A DNA stretch of 49,950 nucleotides from Castellaniella caeni NBRC 101664 (GCF_001592225.1 NZ_BCWN01000026.1:1-49950), one strand, 5' to 3'; positions 10,356-19,198 are shown, numbered from the stretch's first letter. Notes: a model not told the origin generated them from the letters alone. Made by a program: numbers and translations.

Positions 10356-10587
10356 CTCTGATCGTGCGGCAGAAGCCTTTCTTGATCAGGATTTATCAGG
10401 CTTGGATTTTTCGCAATTCAAGCCCATGCGCTTCGAGCTAGCGCCCAAGTCGGTATCCCTGAACATGCGCCTGCCAGCCTCCTTGCTTGATGCGGTCAAG
10501 GCACGCGCCAAGGCCAGGGGCATCCCCTACACCCGCTACGTGCGGATGCTGCTGGAATCGGATGTCATGCGCCGCAAGCATCCATAG
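10333..10587 (+). CDS. brnA: BrnA family antitoxin
   Basis: This 84-residue protein starts at the ATG at 10333 (MKKVPQFDSD), inside the end of brnT. The C-terminal half (VSLNMRLPASLLDAVKARAKARGIPYTRYVRMLLESD) is a ribbon-helix-helix DNA-binding domain typical of BrnA. The N-terminal half should bind and neutralise BrnT. The pair is probably autoregulated through the palindrome at 10041-10056. It ends 12 bases from the convergent regulator gene. Confidence 0.9.
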   Translation: MKKVPQFDSDRAAEAFLDQDLSGLDFSQFKPMRFELAPKSVSLNMRLPASLLDAVKARAKARGIPYTRYVRMLLESDVMRRKHP

Positions 10588-10599
10588 ACCAAGTTTCAA

Positions 10600-11235
10600 T
10601 CAAACGCCCAGGCCTTTTCTGGCCTGCTGCTCGATGCCGTGCACCCGCAGTGCCAGCATCAGGCGGTCGGTGACGCCCATTTTTTCGAAGATGGCCGAGA
10701 TGTGCGCGCGCACGGTGCGTTCGGTAATGCCCAGGCTGTCGGCAATCGATTGGTTGGAATGGCCCTGCGCCACGTAACGGGCCACGTCGCGCTCGCGCGA
10801 CGTGAGGTCGCGCGCCCAGTCCTGGTCGGGCTCGGGCACGGCGCGGCCGATCTGGCTGAGCATGCGGGTGAGCATGCTCTTGCCCACCCAGATTTCGCCC
10901 CCCATCACGTGCCGCAGCACGCGGTCGAGCCCCTGCACCGGCATATAGGCGTGCACGTAGCCGACGGCGCCGGCCACCAGGGCGCGCTGGCCTTCGGGGT
11001 CGCCGGGATGGGTGCTGGCCACGACGATCTGCAGCCCGGCGGGAATGGGTGGAATCTGGTCGTTGGCGGTGGGCAGCAGGCGGGCATCCAGGATGACTGA
11101 GACGCCACGGCACCCCCAGCTGACGAGATCGCTCAGGTGTCGCGCGCGCGCCGGTGCCCAGTCGAACTGGGACAACCCCGACCAATGCTGGTAGAGCGCG
11201 TCGTCGGCTGTCAGCAACAGAACGGGTAACGTCAT
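10600..11235 (-). CDS. LuxR/NarL-type response regulator of the adhesin secretion operon
   Basis: The product of about 211 residues starts at the ATG at 11235 (MTLPVLLLTADD), 6 bases after GGGGAG. The N-terminal half is receiver-like, with a candidate acceptor aspartate in SVILDARLL. The C-terminal half is a clear LuxR helix-turn-helix (LTSRERDVARYVAQGHSNQSIADSLGITERTVRAHISAIFEKMGV). It begins 22 bases after the HlyD-type gene, so it is probably cotranscribed with the exporter. No sensor kinase is nearby; the regulated target is probably the adhesin or its exporter, by inference from position. Confidence 0.85.
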   Translation of the reverse strand: MTLPVLLLTADDALYQHWSGLSQFDWAPARARHLSDLVSWGCRGVSVILDARLLPTANDQIPPIPAGLQIVVASTHPGDPEGQRALVAGAVGYVHAYMPVQGLDRVLRHVMGGEIWVGKSMLTRMLSQIGRAVPEPDQDWARDLTSRERDVARYVAQGHSNQSIADSLGITERTVRAHISAIFEKMGVTDRLMLALRVHGIEQQARKGLGV

Positions 11236-11257
11236 GAGTGTCTCCCCCTTTTCACCA

Positions 11258-12619
11258 TCAGCGCTCGCGAAACGCATTGGAATGCGCCCGCAGCACGGGT
11301 TTCAGCAGATACTGCATCAAGGTGCGCTTGCCGGTGAGGATGTGCACTTCGGCCATCATCCCCGGCAGGATGGGGCGATCGTCGCTGCCCACAAACGCGC
11401 TGTCGGTTCGCACCTTCACCAAGTAATACGAATTGCCCTTCTCATCCGTGATCGAGTCGGCGCCGATCTCTTCCACGTGCCCCTGCAGGCCGCCGTAGAT
11501 GGAAAAGTCGTACGCCGTGAATTTGACTTCGGCCTTCTGGCCCGGGTACAGGAAGCCGATGTCGCGCGGATTGATGCGCACTTCCAGCAGCAGGGTATCG
11601 TCGGACGGCACGATTTCCATGATGTCCTTGCCTGGCTGCACCACGCCGCCGATGGTATTGGCCGTCAGGGTCTTGACCGTGTCGTTGACGGGCGAACGGA
11701 TGTTGGACGAAGTGACGCGGTCGGCCAGCGCCACCTGGCTTTCCAGCAAGGTGGACAGCTTAGCCCGGGTGTCGGACAGTTCGGTGCGCGCCTGGTTGCG
11801 GAAGGTGACCTCGGTTTCCTTCAGCTTGGCCTCGGCTTCCTGGATGGAGGCCTGGATTTTGTCGATCTGCGCGGCGGCGGATTTCTGGTCGCCGCAGTAC
11901 TTGGCGACGTCGCGCTGCAGGCGCAGCAGATCCACCTGCGACACGGCGCCGCTGGCAAGCAGCGGCTTGGTCATGGCGTATTCGCGCGAGGACAGGCTGC
12001 AGCTGGTGGCGGCCTGGTCGCGGTTGGCAATCGTGGAACGCAGCTCTTGCTGGCGCTGGTTGAGCTGCTCTCTGGCGACGTCCAGGTTGGCCTGCAGTTC
12101 CCGCGTACGGGCCCGCCATACGTGGCCTTCCTGCTCGGCCAGCTGCGGGGCCTGCTCGAGCACGTCGGTCGGGGCCTGGAAGGGCGTGCCGTTGGCGATG
12201 GCTTCGAGCCGGGCCACCTTGGCCTTCAGCGCCAGGGCCTCGACGCGGTTTTCACCCAGCGAGGACGAATAGCGCGTGGGGTCGATGCGCAAGAGCACCT
12301 GGTTTTTGACGACCTTGTCGCCCGGACGCACGAGAATTTCCTGCACCACCCCGCCATCCAGGCTTTGCACGACCTGCACTTGGCGCGAAGGCACGACCTT
12401 GCCCTCGCCGCGCACGACCTCGTCGATGTCGGCCGTGGCCGCCCAGAAGACCAGCACGCCGATGGTGATGAGCGACATCCAGATGAGCACCCGCGAGCCG
12501 CGCGCCCGCTGGTTGCTGAATACCCAGGCGGCGTCCTGCACCATGTTCTTGTTGCTTTGATGGTCGCCCGGCGCGAAGGACTGGCGCAGACCGGAGAGCA
12601 ATTTTGGAAACAATGCCAT
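11258..12619 (-). CDS. HlyD/LapC-type membrane fusion protein of type I secretion
   Basis: The adaptor of about 453 residues starts at the ATG at 12619 (MALFPKLLSG), preceded by AGGGG, with only one base after the ABC transporter stop codon. One transmembrane helix (VLIWMSLITIGVLVFWAATA) anchors it in the inner membrane. A lipoyl-like half follows (GEGKVVPSRQVQVVQSLDGG), then a long coiled coil rich in Gln, Arg and Glu, and a C-terminal beta domain (NPRDIGFLYPGQKAEVKFTA). It links the ABC transporter to the outer-membrane channel for adhesin export. Order and one-base spacing indicate translational coupling with the transporter. Confidence 0.93.
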   Translation of the reverse strand: MALFPKLLSGLRQSFAPGDHQSNKNMVQDAAWVFSNQRARGSRVLIWMSLITIGVLVFWAATADIDEVVRGEGKVVPSRQVQVVQSLDGGVVQEILVRPGDKVVKNQVLLRIDPTRYSSSLGENRVEALALKAKVARLEAIANGTPFQAPTDVLEQAPQLAEQEGHVWRARTRELQANLDVAREQLNQRQQELRSTIANRDQAATSCSLSSREYAMTKPLLASGAVSQVDLLRLQRDVAKYCGDQKSAAAQIDKIQASIQEAEAKLKETEVTFRNQARTELSDTRAKLSTLLESQVALADRVTSSNIRSPVNDTVKTLTANTIGGVVQPGKDIMEIVPSDDTLLLEVRINPRDIGFLYPGQKAEVKFTAYDFSIYGGLQGHVEEIGADSITDEKGNSYYLVKVRTDSAFVGSDDRPILPGMMAEVHILTGKRTLMQYLLKPVLRAHSNAFRER

Positions 12620-12620
12620 G

Positions 12621-14909
12621 TCAGCCCCTGCGCGCCCCGCCGATGCGGCCCTGGCGCAGGGCCTCGACCACCTGGGCCTTGGGGCCGTCGGCCACGATGC
12701 GGCCATGGTCGATGACCATGAGCCGATCGACCAGGTCGAGCAGCGACGTGCGGTGCGTGACCAGGATCATGGTCTTGCCTTCGCTGGCGGCGCGCAGGCG
12801 GGCCTTGAGCTGAGATTCGCTTTGGTGATCCATATTGCTGCTGGGTTCGTCCAGCAGCAGGATTTGCGGGTCGTTGACCAGCGCGCGCGCAATGGCGATG
12901 GACTGCCGCTGCCCGCCTGAGAGCGAATCGCCGCGCTCGCCCACGATCATGTTGTAGCCTTCGGGGTGGCTGGCGGCGAACTCGTCCACCCCCGCCAGCT
13001 GGGCGGCGCGCAGCACGTCTTCGTCGGACGCAAAGGGCGAGGCAATCGTGAGGTTGTGCCTGAGCGTGCCGTAGAACAGCACCGGGTCTTGCGGCACGTA
13101 ACCGATGGTGCGGCGTACGTCGGCCGGGTCGATCTGGTTGAGGTCGATGCCGTCGATCAGCACGGCGCCCTGCACTGGCGCGTAGAGCTTGAGCACCAGT
13201 TTTTCAAGCGTGGTCTTGCCCGAGCCGATGCGCCCGATGATGCCGACCTTCTCGCCAGGCTGGATGCGGAAACTGACGCCATCCAGCGCCGCCATCTGCG
13301 TGTTGGGATAGGCGAAGGTGACGCCCTGGAATTCGATGCCGCCCTTGAGCACGGGGCGCGGCATGAACGCCTGGTTGGCCGGGCGCTCGACCGGCATGGA
13401 CATGTAGTTGTCGATGGATTTGAGCGAGGCCTTGGCGTTGTGGTATTGCATCATGAGGCCCACCACCTGCCCCAGCGGTGCCAGGCAGCGCCCGGAAATC
13501 ATCGAGGCCGCGATGATGCCGCCCATGGTCATGCCGTCTTGCACCAGATAGACGCCGATGACCACCACCGCGATGTTGACCAGCTGCTGGCTGGTCTGCA
13601 CGAAGCTGACGGTGACCGACGAGGTGAGCTTGATGTGCGCGCCCAGCTCGGCCAGCCAGCGGGTGGATTCTTCCCACATGCGCTGCGAATAGCTTTGCGC
13701 GTTGAGCGCCTTGACGGTTTCCATGCCGTTCAGGGCCTCGATGAGGCCGGCGTTGCGCTGCGCGCCCGCCTGAAAGGATTCGAGCGTCATTTTCTCGACC
13801 CGCGCCAGGGCCACCAGCGACACGGCCAGGATGATGAGGATGGCGACGATGGGCGGCAGCACCATCCAGGGGGAAATCCAGGCCAGCACCACCAGAAACA
13901 GCACCACGAAGGGCAGATCGACCAATGTGGTGAGACTGGCCGAGGCGATGAAATCGCGCACGGATTCGAAGGAGCGCAGGTTGGAGGCGAACGAGCCCAC
14001 CGACACGGGACGGCTTTCCATGCGCAGGTCGAGCACTTGTTCCATGATGCGCGAGGACAGCTCGACATCGACCCGCTTGCTGGCGATATCGACCACGTAG
14101 GCGCGGATGCCGGTGAGCGCCAGGTTGAACACCATGGCCAGGGCAATGCCGATGGTCAGCGCCCACAGGGTTTCGACCGCGCTGTTGGGGATGACGCGAT
14201 CGTAGATGTTCATCGTGTACAGCGGCATCACCAGGGCAAAGATGTTGATCAGCAGCGCCGCGGCGATGGCGTCGCGGTAGAGCTTCCAGTTGCCCAGCAT
14301 GGCGGCCCAGAACCAGTGGCCGCTGCGCGCCCGCATGTGGGCGTCCTGTGTGCGGTCTTCGGTGCGGTACTTGGGGCGCACGAAGGCCGCCAGCCCGGCG
14401 TATTCGATCTGGAGGTCGGCCTTCTGCACCTCGACGGGTTCGGGCGATTCCGGGTACTGCACCAGGTATTGGTCTTCGCGCTCGCGGATCAGCACGCAGG
14501 TGCGCTGGTCTTTGAGAAACAGGATGGCCGGCAGGACGCCGCGCGACCAGCCGCCCAGGCTGCGGCGCACGATGCGCGCGCCGCACTGCGCGCGCGCCGC
14601 CGCCCGCGCCAGCAGCGAGGGCGTGAGGCACTGATCGACCAGCGGCAGGCCCGAAGACAGCTGCTGCGCCGTGCAGGGGCGGCCCAGCAGCTGGGTGATC
14701 AGCACCAGGCTTGCCAGCAGCGGATCGTCGTGCAGCTGGTGGGGCGTGGCGCCCCGCGCGTGCGGCGGCACGCCGCCCTGGCCAGGCGCGGCCTGGCGGG
14801 CTTCGGGCGCGACGGCCTCGGGGCCGGGTGCGGCCGCCGGGTCGGCGCTTGCGGGAGAAACAGAATCAGGTTGCGCAGCCATGGCAGCATCAGAGGATGG
14901 AGTCGTCAT
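12621..14909 (-). CDS. LapB/HlyB-type ABC exporter for the RTX adhesin
   Basis: A 762-residue protein if it begins at the ATG at 14909 (MTTPSSDAAM); an ATG at 14882 is an alternative, and neither has a strong ribosome site. The N-terminus is Ala/Pro-rich. A C39-like domain follows (DDPLLASLVLITQLLG) without the catalytic cysteine, as expected for RTX exporters that do not cleave a leader. Six-helix membrane domains come next. The ATPase domain has Walker A GRIGSGKTT, signature LSGGQRQ and Walker B ILLLDEPSS. It energises export of the adhesin. The start overlaps the small upstream ORF by about 20 bases, which suggests translational coupling. Confidence 0.93.
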   Translation of the reverse strand: MTTPSSDAAMAAQPDSVSPASADPAAAPGPEAVAPEARQAAPGQGGVPPHARGATPHQLHDDPLLASLVLITQLLGRPCTAQQLSSGLPLVDQCLTPSLLARAAARAQCGARIVRRSLGGWSRGVLPAILFLKDQRTCVLIREREDQYLVQYPESPEPVEVQKADLQIEYAGLAAFVRPKYRTEDRTQDAHMRARSGHWFWAAMLGNWKLYRDAIAAALLINIFALVMPLYTMNIYDRVIPNSAVETLWALTIGIALAMVFNLALTGIRAYVVDIASKRVDVELSSRIMEQVLDLRMESRPVSVGSFASNLRSFESVRDFIASASLTTLVDLPFVVLFLVVLAWISPWMVLPPIVAILIILAVSLVALARVEKMTLESFQAGAQRNAGLIEALNGMETVKALNAQSYSQRMWEESTRWLAELGAHIKLTSSVTVSFVQTSQQLVNIAVVVIGVYLVQDGMTMGGIIAASMISGRCLAPLGQVVGLMMQYHNAKASLKSIDNYMSMPVERPANQAFMPRPVLKGGIEFQGVTFAYPNTQMAALDGVSFRIQPGEKVGIIGRIGSGKTTLEKLVLKLYAPVQGAVLIDGIDLNQIDPADVRRTIGYVPQDPVLFYGTLRHNLTIASPFASDEDVLRAAQLAGVDEFAASHPEGYNMIVGERGDSLSGGQRQSIAIARALVNDPQILLLDEPSSNMDHQSESQLKARLRAASEGKTMILVTHRTSLLDLVDRLMVIDHGRIVADGPKAQVVEALRQGRIGGARRG

Positions 14910-15111
14910 CGGGAATGAGGTCGAGCGCATCGTGCAGCCGACGGCGGGTCTGCTTGCGCTGGCTGAGCTTGGCCAGCGCCTGCTCGGGCAGGTCGGTGAG
15001 GCGCAGCGAACCATTGGCGACCAGGGCATCGATCACGTCCTCGAGCACCCGGATGAAACTGGCATCGAGCTCGGAGAGATCGTGCTGAAGCTGACTTTTA
15101 TCAGCGGCCAT
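14890..15111 (-). CDS. Small conserved-looking protein in the type I secretion operon
   Basis: A 73-residue acidic-to-basic helical protein that I do not recognise by family. It starts at the ATG at 15111 (MAADKSQLQHDLSELDAS) with AGGTG 5 bases upstream, so translation is plausible. Its end (DALDLIPDDDSIL) overlaps the start of the ABC gene. It has no signal peptide, membrane segment or cysteine. Being inside the exporter operon it could be an accessory or regulatory factor for secretion, but nothing in the sequence names a function. Confidence 0.7.
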   Translation of the reverse strand: MAADKSQLQHDLSELDASFIRVLEDVIDALVANGSLRLTDLPEQALAKLSQRKQTRRRLHDALDLIPDDDSIL

Positions 15112-15131
15112 CTTGCACCTCATTACAACGG

Positions 15132-15159
15132 AAAAATGGGGCCGCCCCCGGGGCGGCCC
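15132..15159 (-). terminator. Terminator-like hairpin between the TolC gene and the rest of the exporter operon
   Basis: On the minus strand an 8-bp perfect stem (GGGCCGCC / GGCGGCCC, plus-strand 139-146 and 152-159 within 15.1 kb) is followed by CCATTTTT. It lies about 50 bases after the TolC stop codon and 20 bases before the small ORF, so it would reduce read-through into the ABC, HlyD and regulator genes. Confidence 0.65.
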
Positions 15160-15210
15160 GCATGCCGGCACTACGCACGAATGCTGGCCTAGAGGCCCGT
15201 AAACCGGAGT

Positions 15211-16716
15211 TTAGTTCCAGCCGCTGGCCTTGCCTGCCGATGCCGTACCTGTGCGCTGCCCCTTGGCGGGGGTGAGTTCAGGCGGGTTGAGCCCGGACTT
15301 GTAGTTGACCCGCACCGGCTGCAGATTGCTGGTGTTGGGCAGCGGGGTGACGCAGGCTTTCAGGATTTCATCCGGAAACTGCAGCTTGGAGGCCTCGTCG
15401 GGCTGATCGGCGTAGGGATCGGCCAGGCTGAGCGCCGGCAACAGCTTGTGCGCCAGCGCCAGCCACTGGTATTCGGCGTTGCGCAGGTCGTAGGCGCCGT
15501 TGGTGAGCGCCTGACGGGCATCGAAAAGTTCGTTTTCGGTGTCGAGCAGATCGAGCAGCGTGCGCTGGCCGATCTTGAACTGCTGCAAATAGGCGACCCG
15601 CACCTGAGAGATGTCGCGCTCGTGGGCCTGCAGGAAAGGCATCTGCGCGCGCAGGCGCACCACGTTGTTCCAGGCAATGGCCAGTTCTTGCTGCACGTTG
15701 CGGCAGGTGTAGTCGCGCACATCGCGCGCGGCGTAGGTTTGCGCTGCCGTCTGGCGCACGCGGGCGCTGTCGGCACCGCCCCGGAACAGGTTGAAGGTGG
15801 CCATCAGCTGGACGTTGGAGCTTTGCGTGCTTTCGTCGTTGATGTAGGGCGGATCGGAGCGGTCGCGGCCCGTGGCGGCCCGCAGTTCGACCGTTGGCGC
15901 AAAGTGCCCCTTGGCCGAAGCCTTGCCACGTTCGGCGGCCTGCACCAGGGCCTGCTTGGACAGCACCGAAGGGTTGACCCGCACCGAGTCGGTGAAGTTG
16001 TCGGGGTTCTTGGGCAGCAGCGCGTCGGTGTTGGGTGCCGCGGCCATGGTGTCGGGCGGCACCGTGCCGGTGAGTCGCTGGTAGCGCTGCGTGACGTCGT
16101 TGAGGTTGCCGTTGGCCGTCATGAGGTTGGTCTGCGCCAGAGCCAGTCGGGCCTGGGCCTGCACTTCATCGACCCCGCGGCCCACGCCGGATTGGCTGCG
16201 CTCGGAGATCTGCTTGAAGATGTCGGTGTGCAGCTTGTAGTTTTGCTCGGCCAGACGCACCTGTTCGCGGTAGCGCTGCACGTCGAGATAGGCCTGCGTG
16301 GCCTGCTGCGCCAGGCTGTCGACCGTGGCCTTGAGCGTGTAGTAGTCGGCCAGCTTTTCAAAGCCCAGCTGGCGCACATCGTTGATGGTGGAGAAGCCGT
16401 CGAACAACAGCTGGCGCAGCGACAGGCTGTAGCCCGTGCGCGTCCAGTCGGTGGAGGGACCGTCGCTGGCGGCGCCACGGTATTCGCGGCCCGTCCAGCC
16501 TTGCAGGTTGACCTCGGGCAGCAGTCGGCCGCGGCCGACCTTCTGGCCTTCGAGGCTGGACTGGAAGTTGTGGAACTGGGCGGCGATCTCGGGGTTGTGC
16601 AACACTGCCGATTCGACCGCCTGTGGCAGCGTGACGTTTTCGGCGCCGGCGCTGGCGGACAATGCAAAGGCGGCGGCAGCGGCAAGGACGGACAAGACGA
16701 CTTTCTGGCTAGCCAT
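15211..16716 (-). CDS. TolC/LapE-family outer-membrane channel protein
   Basis: The 501-residue product starts at the ATG at 16716 (MASQKVVLSVLAAAAAFALS), with AGGAG 8 bases upstream, and carries a clear Sec signal peptide ending near ASAGA. The mature part shows the duplicated TolC fold: long amphipathic helices with TLPQAVESAVLHNPEI at the start of repeat one and VRVAYLQQFKIGQRTLLDLLDTENELFDARQAL in repeat two. It should form the outer-membrane duct through which the adhesin leaves. It is first in the minus-strand secretion cluster and separated from the rest by a terminator-like hairpin. Confidence 0.92.
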   Translation of the reverse strand: MASQKVVLSVLAAAAAFALSASAGAENVTLPQAVESAVLHNPEIAAQFHNFQSSLEGQKVGRGRLLPEVNLQGWTGREYRGAASDGPSTDWTRTGYSLSLRQLLFDGFSTINDVRQLGFEKLADYYTLKATVDSLAQQATQAYLDVQRYREQVRLAEQNYKLHTDIFKQISERSQSGVGRGVDEVQAQARLALAQTNLMTANGNLNDVTQRYQRLTGTVPPDTMAAAPNTDALLPKNPDNFTDSVRVNPSVLSKQALVQAAERGKASAKGHFAPTVELRAATGRDRSDPPYINDESTQSSNVQLMATFNLFRGGADSARVRQTAAQTYAARDVRDYTCRNVQQELAIAWNNVVRLRAQMPFLQAHERDISQVRVAYLQQFKIGQRTLLDLLDTENELFDARQALTNGAYDLRNAEYQWLALAHKLLPALSLADPYADQPDEASKLQFPDEILKACVTPLPNTSNLQPVRVNYKSGLNPPELTPAKGQRTGTASAGKASGWN

Positions 16717-17032
16717 GTTTGGGGCTCCTGGGAAACATGTCTTGCGCGATGAAGCGGAAAACATATATGTGGATGAAACAAGCACGAACGGGGCAAACTG
16801 CGGCTGACGCGCCGCCTTTCATGTGGTGTTATCTCAACATGGCTCGATTGGTGAACCCACCCATTGGCAAGTCGGAGCCACTGGTTTCCGGCCAGTGTTC
16901 TTGAAGCATGAACTTGCGTCTTGCTGTTTGTTTGATGTGACAAACGTTGATGCATTGTACAAAGTCGCACCAATTGTGAACAGCACAAGTTGAGCAAAAC
17001 AGACGGGATATCCTACTTTTTACAATGTTTTT
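16717..17032. promoter_or_regulatory. Divergent promoter region, tolC-like gene / spmAB
   Basis: This AT-richer stretch separates two divergent genes. For the plus-strand gene, TACAAT at 17021-17026 sits 7 bases before the ATG, so a transcript starting there would be nearly leaderless; no good -35 box matches it. For the minus-strand gene, TTCACA (rc of 16975-16980) and TACAAT (rc of 16954-16959) are a weak pair with a short 15-base spacer. Both are candidates only. Confidence 0.4.
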
Positions 17033-18262
17033 ATGCTGAACACGCTCTGGCTCGCCCTCTTCCTGACTGCCGCGGCAGCCGCCTTGTTCCAATGGCTGGT
17101 GCTGGGAAACGCGGCCATCTTCGCCCAGCTTGTTACAAGTCTGTTCGGCATGGCCGACCTCTCCGTGAAGCTGATGCTGCTGCTGTTTGGCACGCTGACG
17201 CTCTGGATGGGCTTTTTGCAGATCGCCGAAAAGGCGGGCCTGGTGCAGCTGCTGGCCCGCGCGCTGGGGCCTTTGTTCCGGCGGCTGATGCCCGGCGTGC
17301 CCCCCGGCCACCCGGCCCTGGGGCTGATGACGCTCAACTTCGCCGCCAACGCCCTGGGGCTGGACAACGCGGCCACGCCCATCGGGCTGCGCGCCATGCG
17401 CGAGCTGCAGACCCTCAACCCGCAGCCGCGGATCGCCACCAACGCGCAGATCCTGTTTCTGGTGCTCAATTCTTCGTCGCTCACCTTGCTGCCGGTCACC
17501 ATTTTCATGTACCGGGCGCAGCAAGGCGCGCACGACCCCACCCTGGTGTTCCTGCCAATTTTGCTGGCCACCTCGGCCTCGACGCTGACGGGGCTGCTAT
17601 CCGTCGCCTGCCTGCAGCGTCTGCGCCTGGCCGACACCGTGGTGCTCGCCTGGCTGGGCACGGGTGCCCTGTTGCTGGGCGGCTTCATTGCCGTGCTGGC
17701 CAGCCTGGGCAGCAGCGCCGTGGCGGCGCTGTCTTCGCTGCTGGGCAACCTGACGCTGTTTGGCATCATCATCGCGTTTCTCATCGTGGGCGCCTGGAAG
17801 CGCGTACCCGTCTACGACAGTTTTCTGGAAGGCGCCAAAGAAGGCTTCGATGTCTGCAAAGAACTGCTGCCCTATCTGGTCGCGATGCTGTGCGCGGTGG
17901 GCGTGCTGCGCGCTTCAGGCGCGCTTGACCTGCTGCTGGACGCCATCCGCTGGCTGGTTACGCTCAGCGGCCTGGACAGCCGCTTCGTGGACGCCCTGCC
18001 CACGGCCCTGGTCAAGCCGTTTTCGGGCAGCGCGGCACGTGCCCTGATGATCGAGACCATGCAGCACACCGGCCCGGACAGCTTCGCCTCGCTGCTGTCC
18101 GCCACGATCCAGGGCAGCACCGAGACGACGTTCTACGTGCTGGCGGTCTATTTCGGCGCCGTTGGCATCCGCCGTGCGCGCCACGCCGTCGGCTGCGCGT
18201 TGCTGGCCGATCTGTCGGGCGTGCTGGCCGCCATCGGCGTGTGCTACTGGTTCTTTGGCTGA
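17033..18262 (+). CDS. SpmA-SpmB fusion membrane protein (nucleoside-recognition/Gate domains)
   Basis: The 409-residue polytopic membrane protein matches spore maturation proteins A and B fused into one chain, a form common in Proteobacteria that do not sporulate. The first half has LNFAANALGLDNAATPIGLRAM, a hallmark of SpmA. The second half has the SpmB-like KEGFDVCKELLPYLVAML and SGSAARALMIE. Gate-domain proteins are thought to move or sense small molecules, but the substrate is unknown. No ribosome site precedes the ATG. The gene stands alone, divergent from the secretion cluster. Confidence 0.85.
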   Translation: MLNTLWLALFLTAAAAALFQWLVLGNAAIFAQLVTSLFGMADLSVKLMLLLFGTLTLWMGFLQIAEKAGLVQLLARALGPLFRRLMPGVPPGHPALGLMTLNFAANALGLDNAATPIGLRAMRELQTLNPQPRIATNAQILFLVLNSSSLTLLPVTIFMYRAQQGAHDPTLVFLPILLATSASTLTGLLSVACLQRLRLADTVVLAWLGTGALLLGGFIAVLASLGSSAVAALSSLLGNLTLFGIIIAFLIVGAWKRVPVYDSFLEGAKEGFDVCKELLPYLVAMLCAVGVLRASGALDLLLDAIRWLVTLSGLDSRFVDALPTALVKPFSGSAARALMIETMQHTGPDSFASLLSATIQGSTETTFYVLAVYFGAVGIRRARHAVGCALLADLSGVLAAIGVCYWFFG

Positions 18263-18348
18263 CTACAATGATGTGTGGCACGTAACCGCCGCGCCCGTCG
18301 CGCGCGTCTGCGTGCCACGATACGCACGCCACACCGGAGCCAGCCGCC

Positions 18349-18912
18349 ATGCCGCACACACCAAGCACCCTATCCTCGCCATGCCAGCCCGCCCGACAAC
18401 ACCGGGGCCGCATCCTGCGGCGCTTGCTGGCGCCCGCCCTGCTCGCCAGCCTGAGCGCCTGTGCCGGCATCGGCAGCACGGCCCCGGGCACTCCGCTGAC
18501 GCAGATCGAAGCCCACTTTGGCGCCCCTACCCTGCAATGCACCGACCGCAACGGCCAGGCGCGTGCCATCTGGTCGCAGCAGCCGCTGGGGCAATACGCC
18601 TGGGGCGGCACCCTCGACGCGGCAGGCCGGATCGAGGCGATGCAGCCGATCCTGACCGACGAACACTTCCAGGTGCTCAAGCAAGGCACCTGGACGCCCG
18701 AACAAGTGCGCTGCGAATTCGGCCCACCCGCCTTCATCGACAGCGTGGGCCTGCCCGGCACGCGCCAGGTCGTCTGGAACTACCGCTACCGGCAGGATCA
18801 CGTCTGGAATTCACTGATGTTCGTGTACTTCGGCCAGGACGGCAGCCACGTCACCCGCTTTCATCCGGGCCCCGACCCCCTGTACGACCCCGATCGCATG
18901 CCGGGCCGCTGA
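18349..18912 (+). CDS. Putative outer-membrane lipoprotein
   Basis: The 187-residue product has a basic N-terminus, a hydrophobic stretch (LLAPALLASLSAC) and a lipobox ending in Cys at about position 38, so it should be lipid-anchored. The mature part begins GIGSTAPGTPLTQIEAHFGAPTLQC, a pattern shared with small SmpA/OmlA-like lipoproteins. No catalytic motif is evident. It lies 86 bases after the SpmAB-type gene in the same direction and could be cotranscribed. Confidence 0.75.
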   Translation: MPHTPSTLSSPCQPARQHRGRILRRLLAPALLASLSACAGIGSTAPGTPLTQIEAHFGAPTLQCTDRNGQARAIWSQQPLGQYAWGGTLDAAGRIEAMQPILTDEHFQVLKQGTWTPEQVRCEFGPPAFIDSVGLPGTRQVVWNYRYRQDHVWNSLMFVYFGQDGSHVTRFHPGPDPLYDPDRMPGR

Positions 18913-19055
18913 GCCCCCAGCTTCAGGTGCCCACCGGCAAGCTTTTGCCTGTGCGTGTTCCACGGGCCGGGTTTTCTTCAATACATCGACCAAGGCGCCT
19001 TTGGCCTCGGCCTGTTCGTGGCTCAGCTGCCCTCAAGGCGGTTTGTTTGCCTGAA
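18913..19055. other. Intergenic stretch before the island boundary
   Basis: No gene is apparent between the lipoprotein stop codon and the left copy of the direct repeat that marks the island edge. Open frames here are short, without ribosome sites. Confidence 0.5.
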
Positions 19056-19131
19056 AAAGAAAAAGCCCCAGAGCGTTGATTCTCTAGGGCTTTCAAGAGC
19101 GTCTTGGACGATCTTGGATATTTTGCTGGCG
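19056..19131 (+). repeat. Left direct repeat (attL-like)
   Basis: This matches 29111-29186 with about six mismatches. It includes a terminator-like hairpin (arms around AGAGCGTTGATTCTCT) and ends in TTTTGCTGGCG, the counterpart of the encoded CCA end of tRNA-Ser. After it, ACGGAGG and AAGCCGCAT still echo the tRNA sequence weakly, as in a decayed tRNA end left at the insertion site. Confidence 0.75.
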
Positions 19132-19198
19132 ACGGAGGCATTCCTACTGTTGCTTAAAAGCCGCATAGAGACTTGATCTGCCTCTTTGGGGGATTTCA

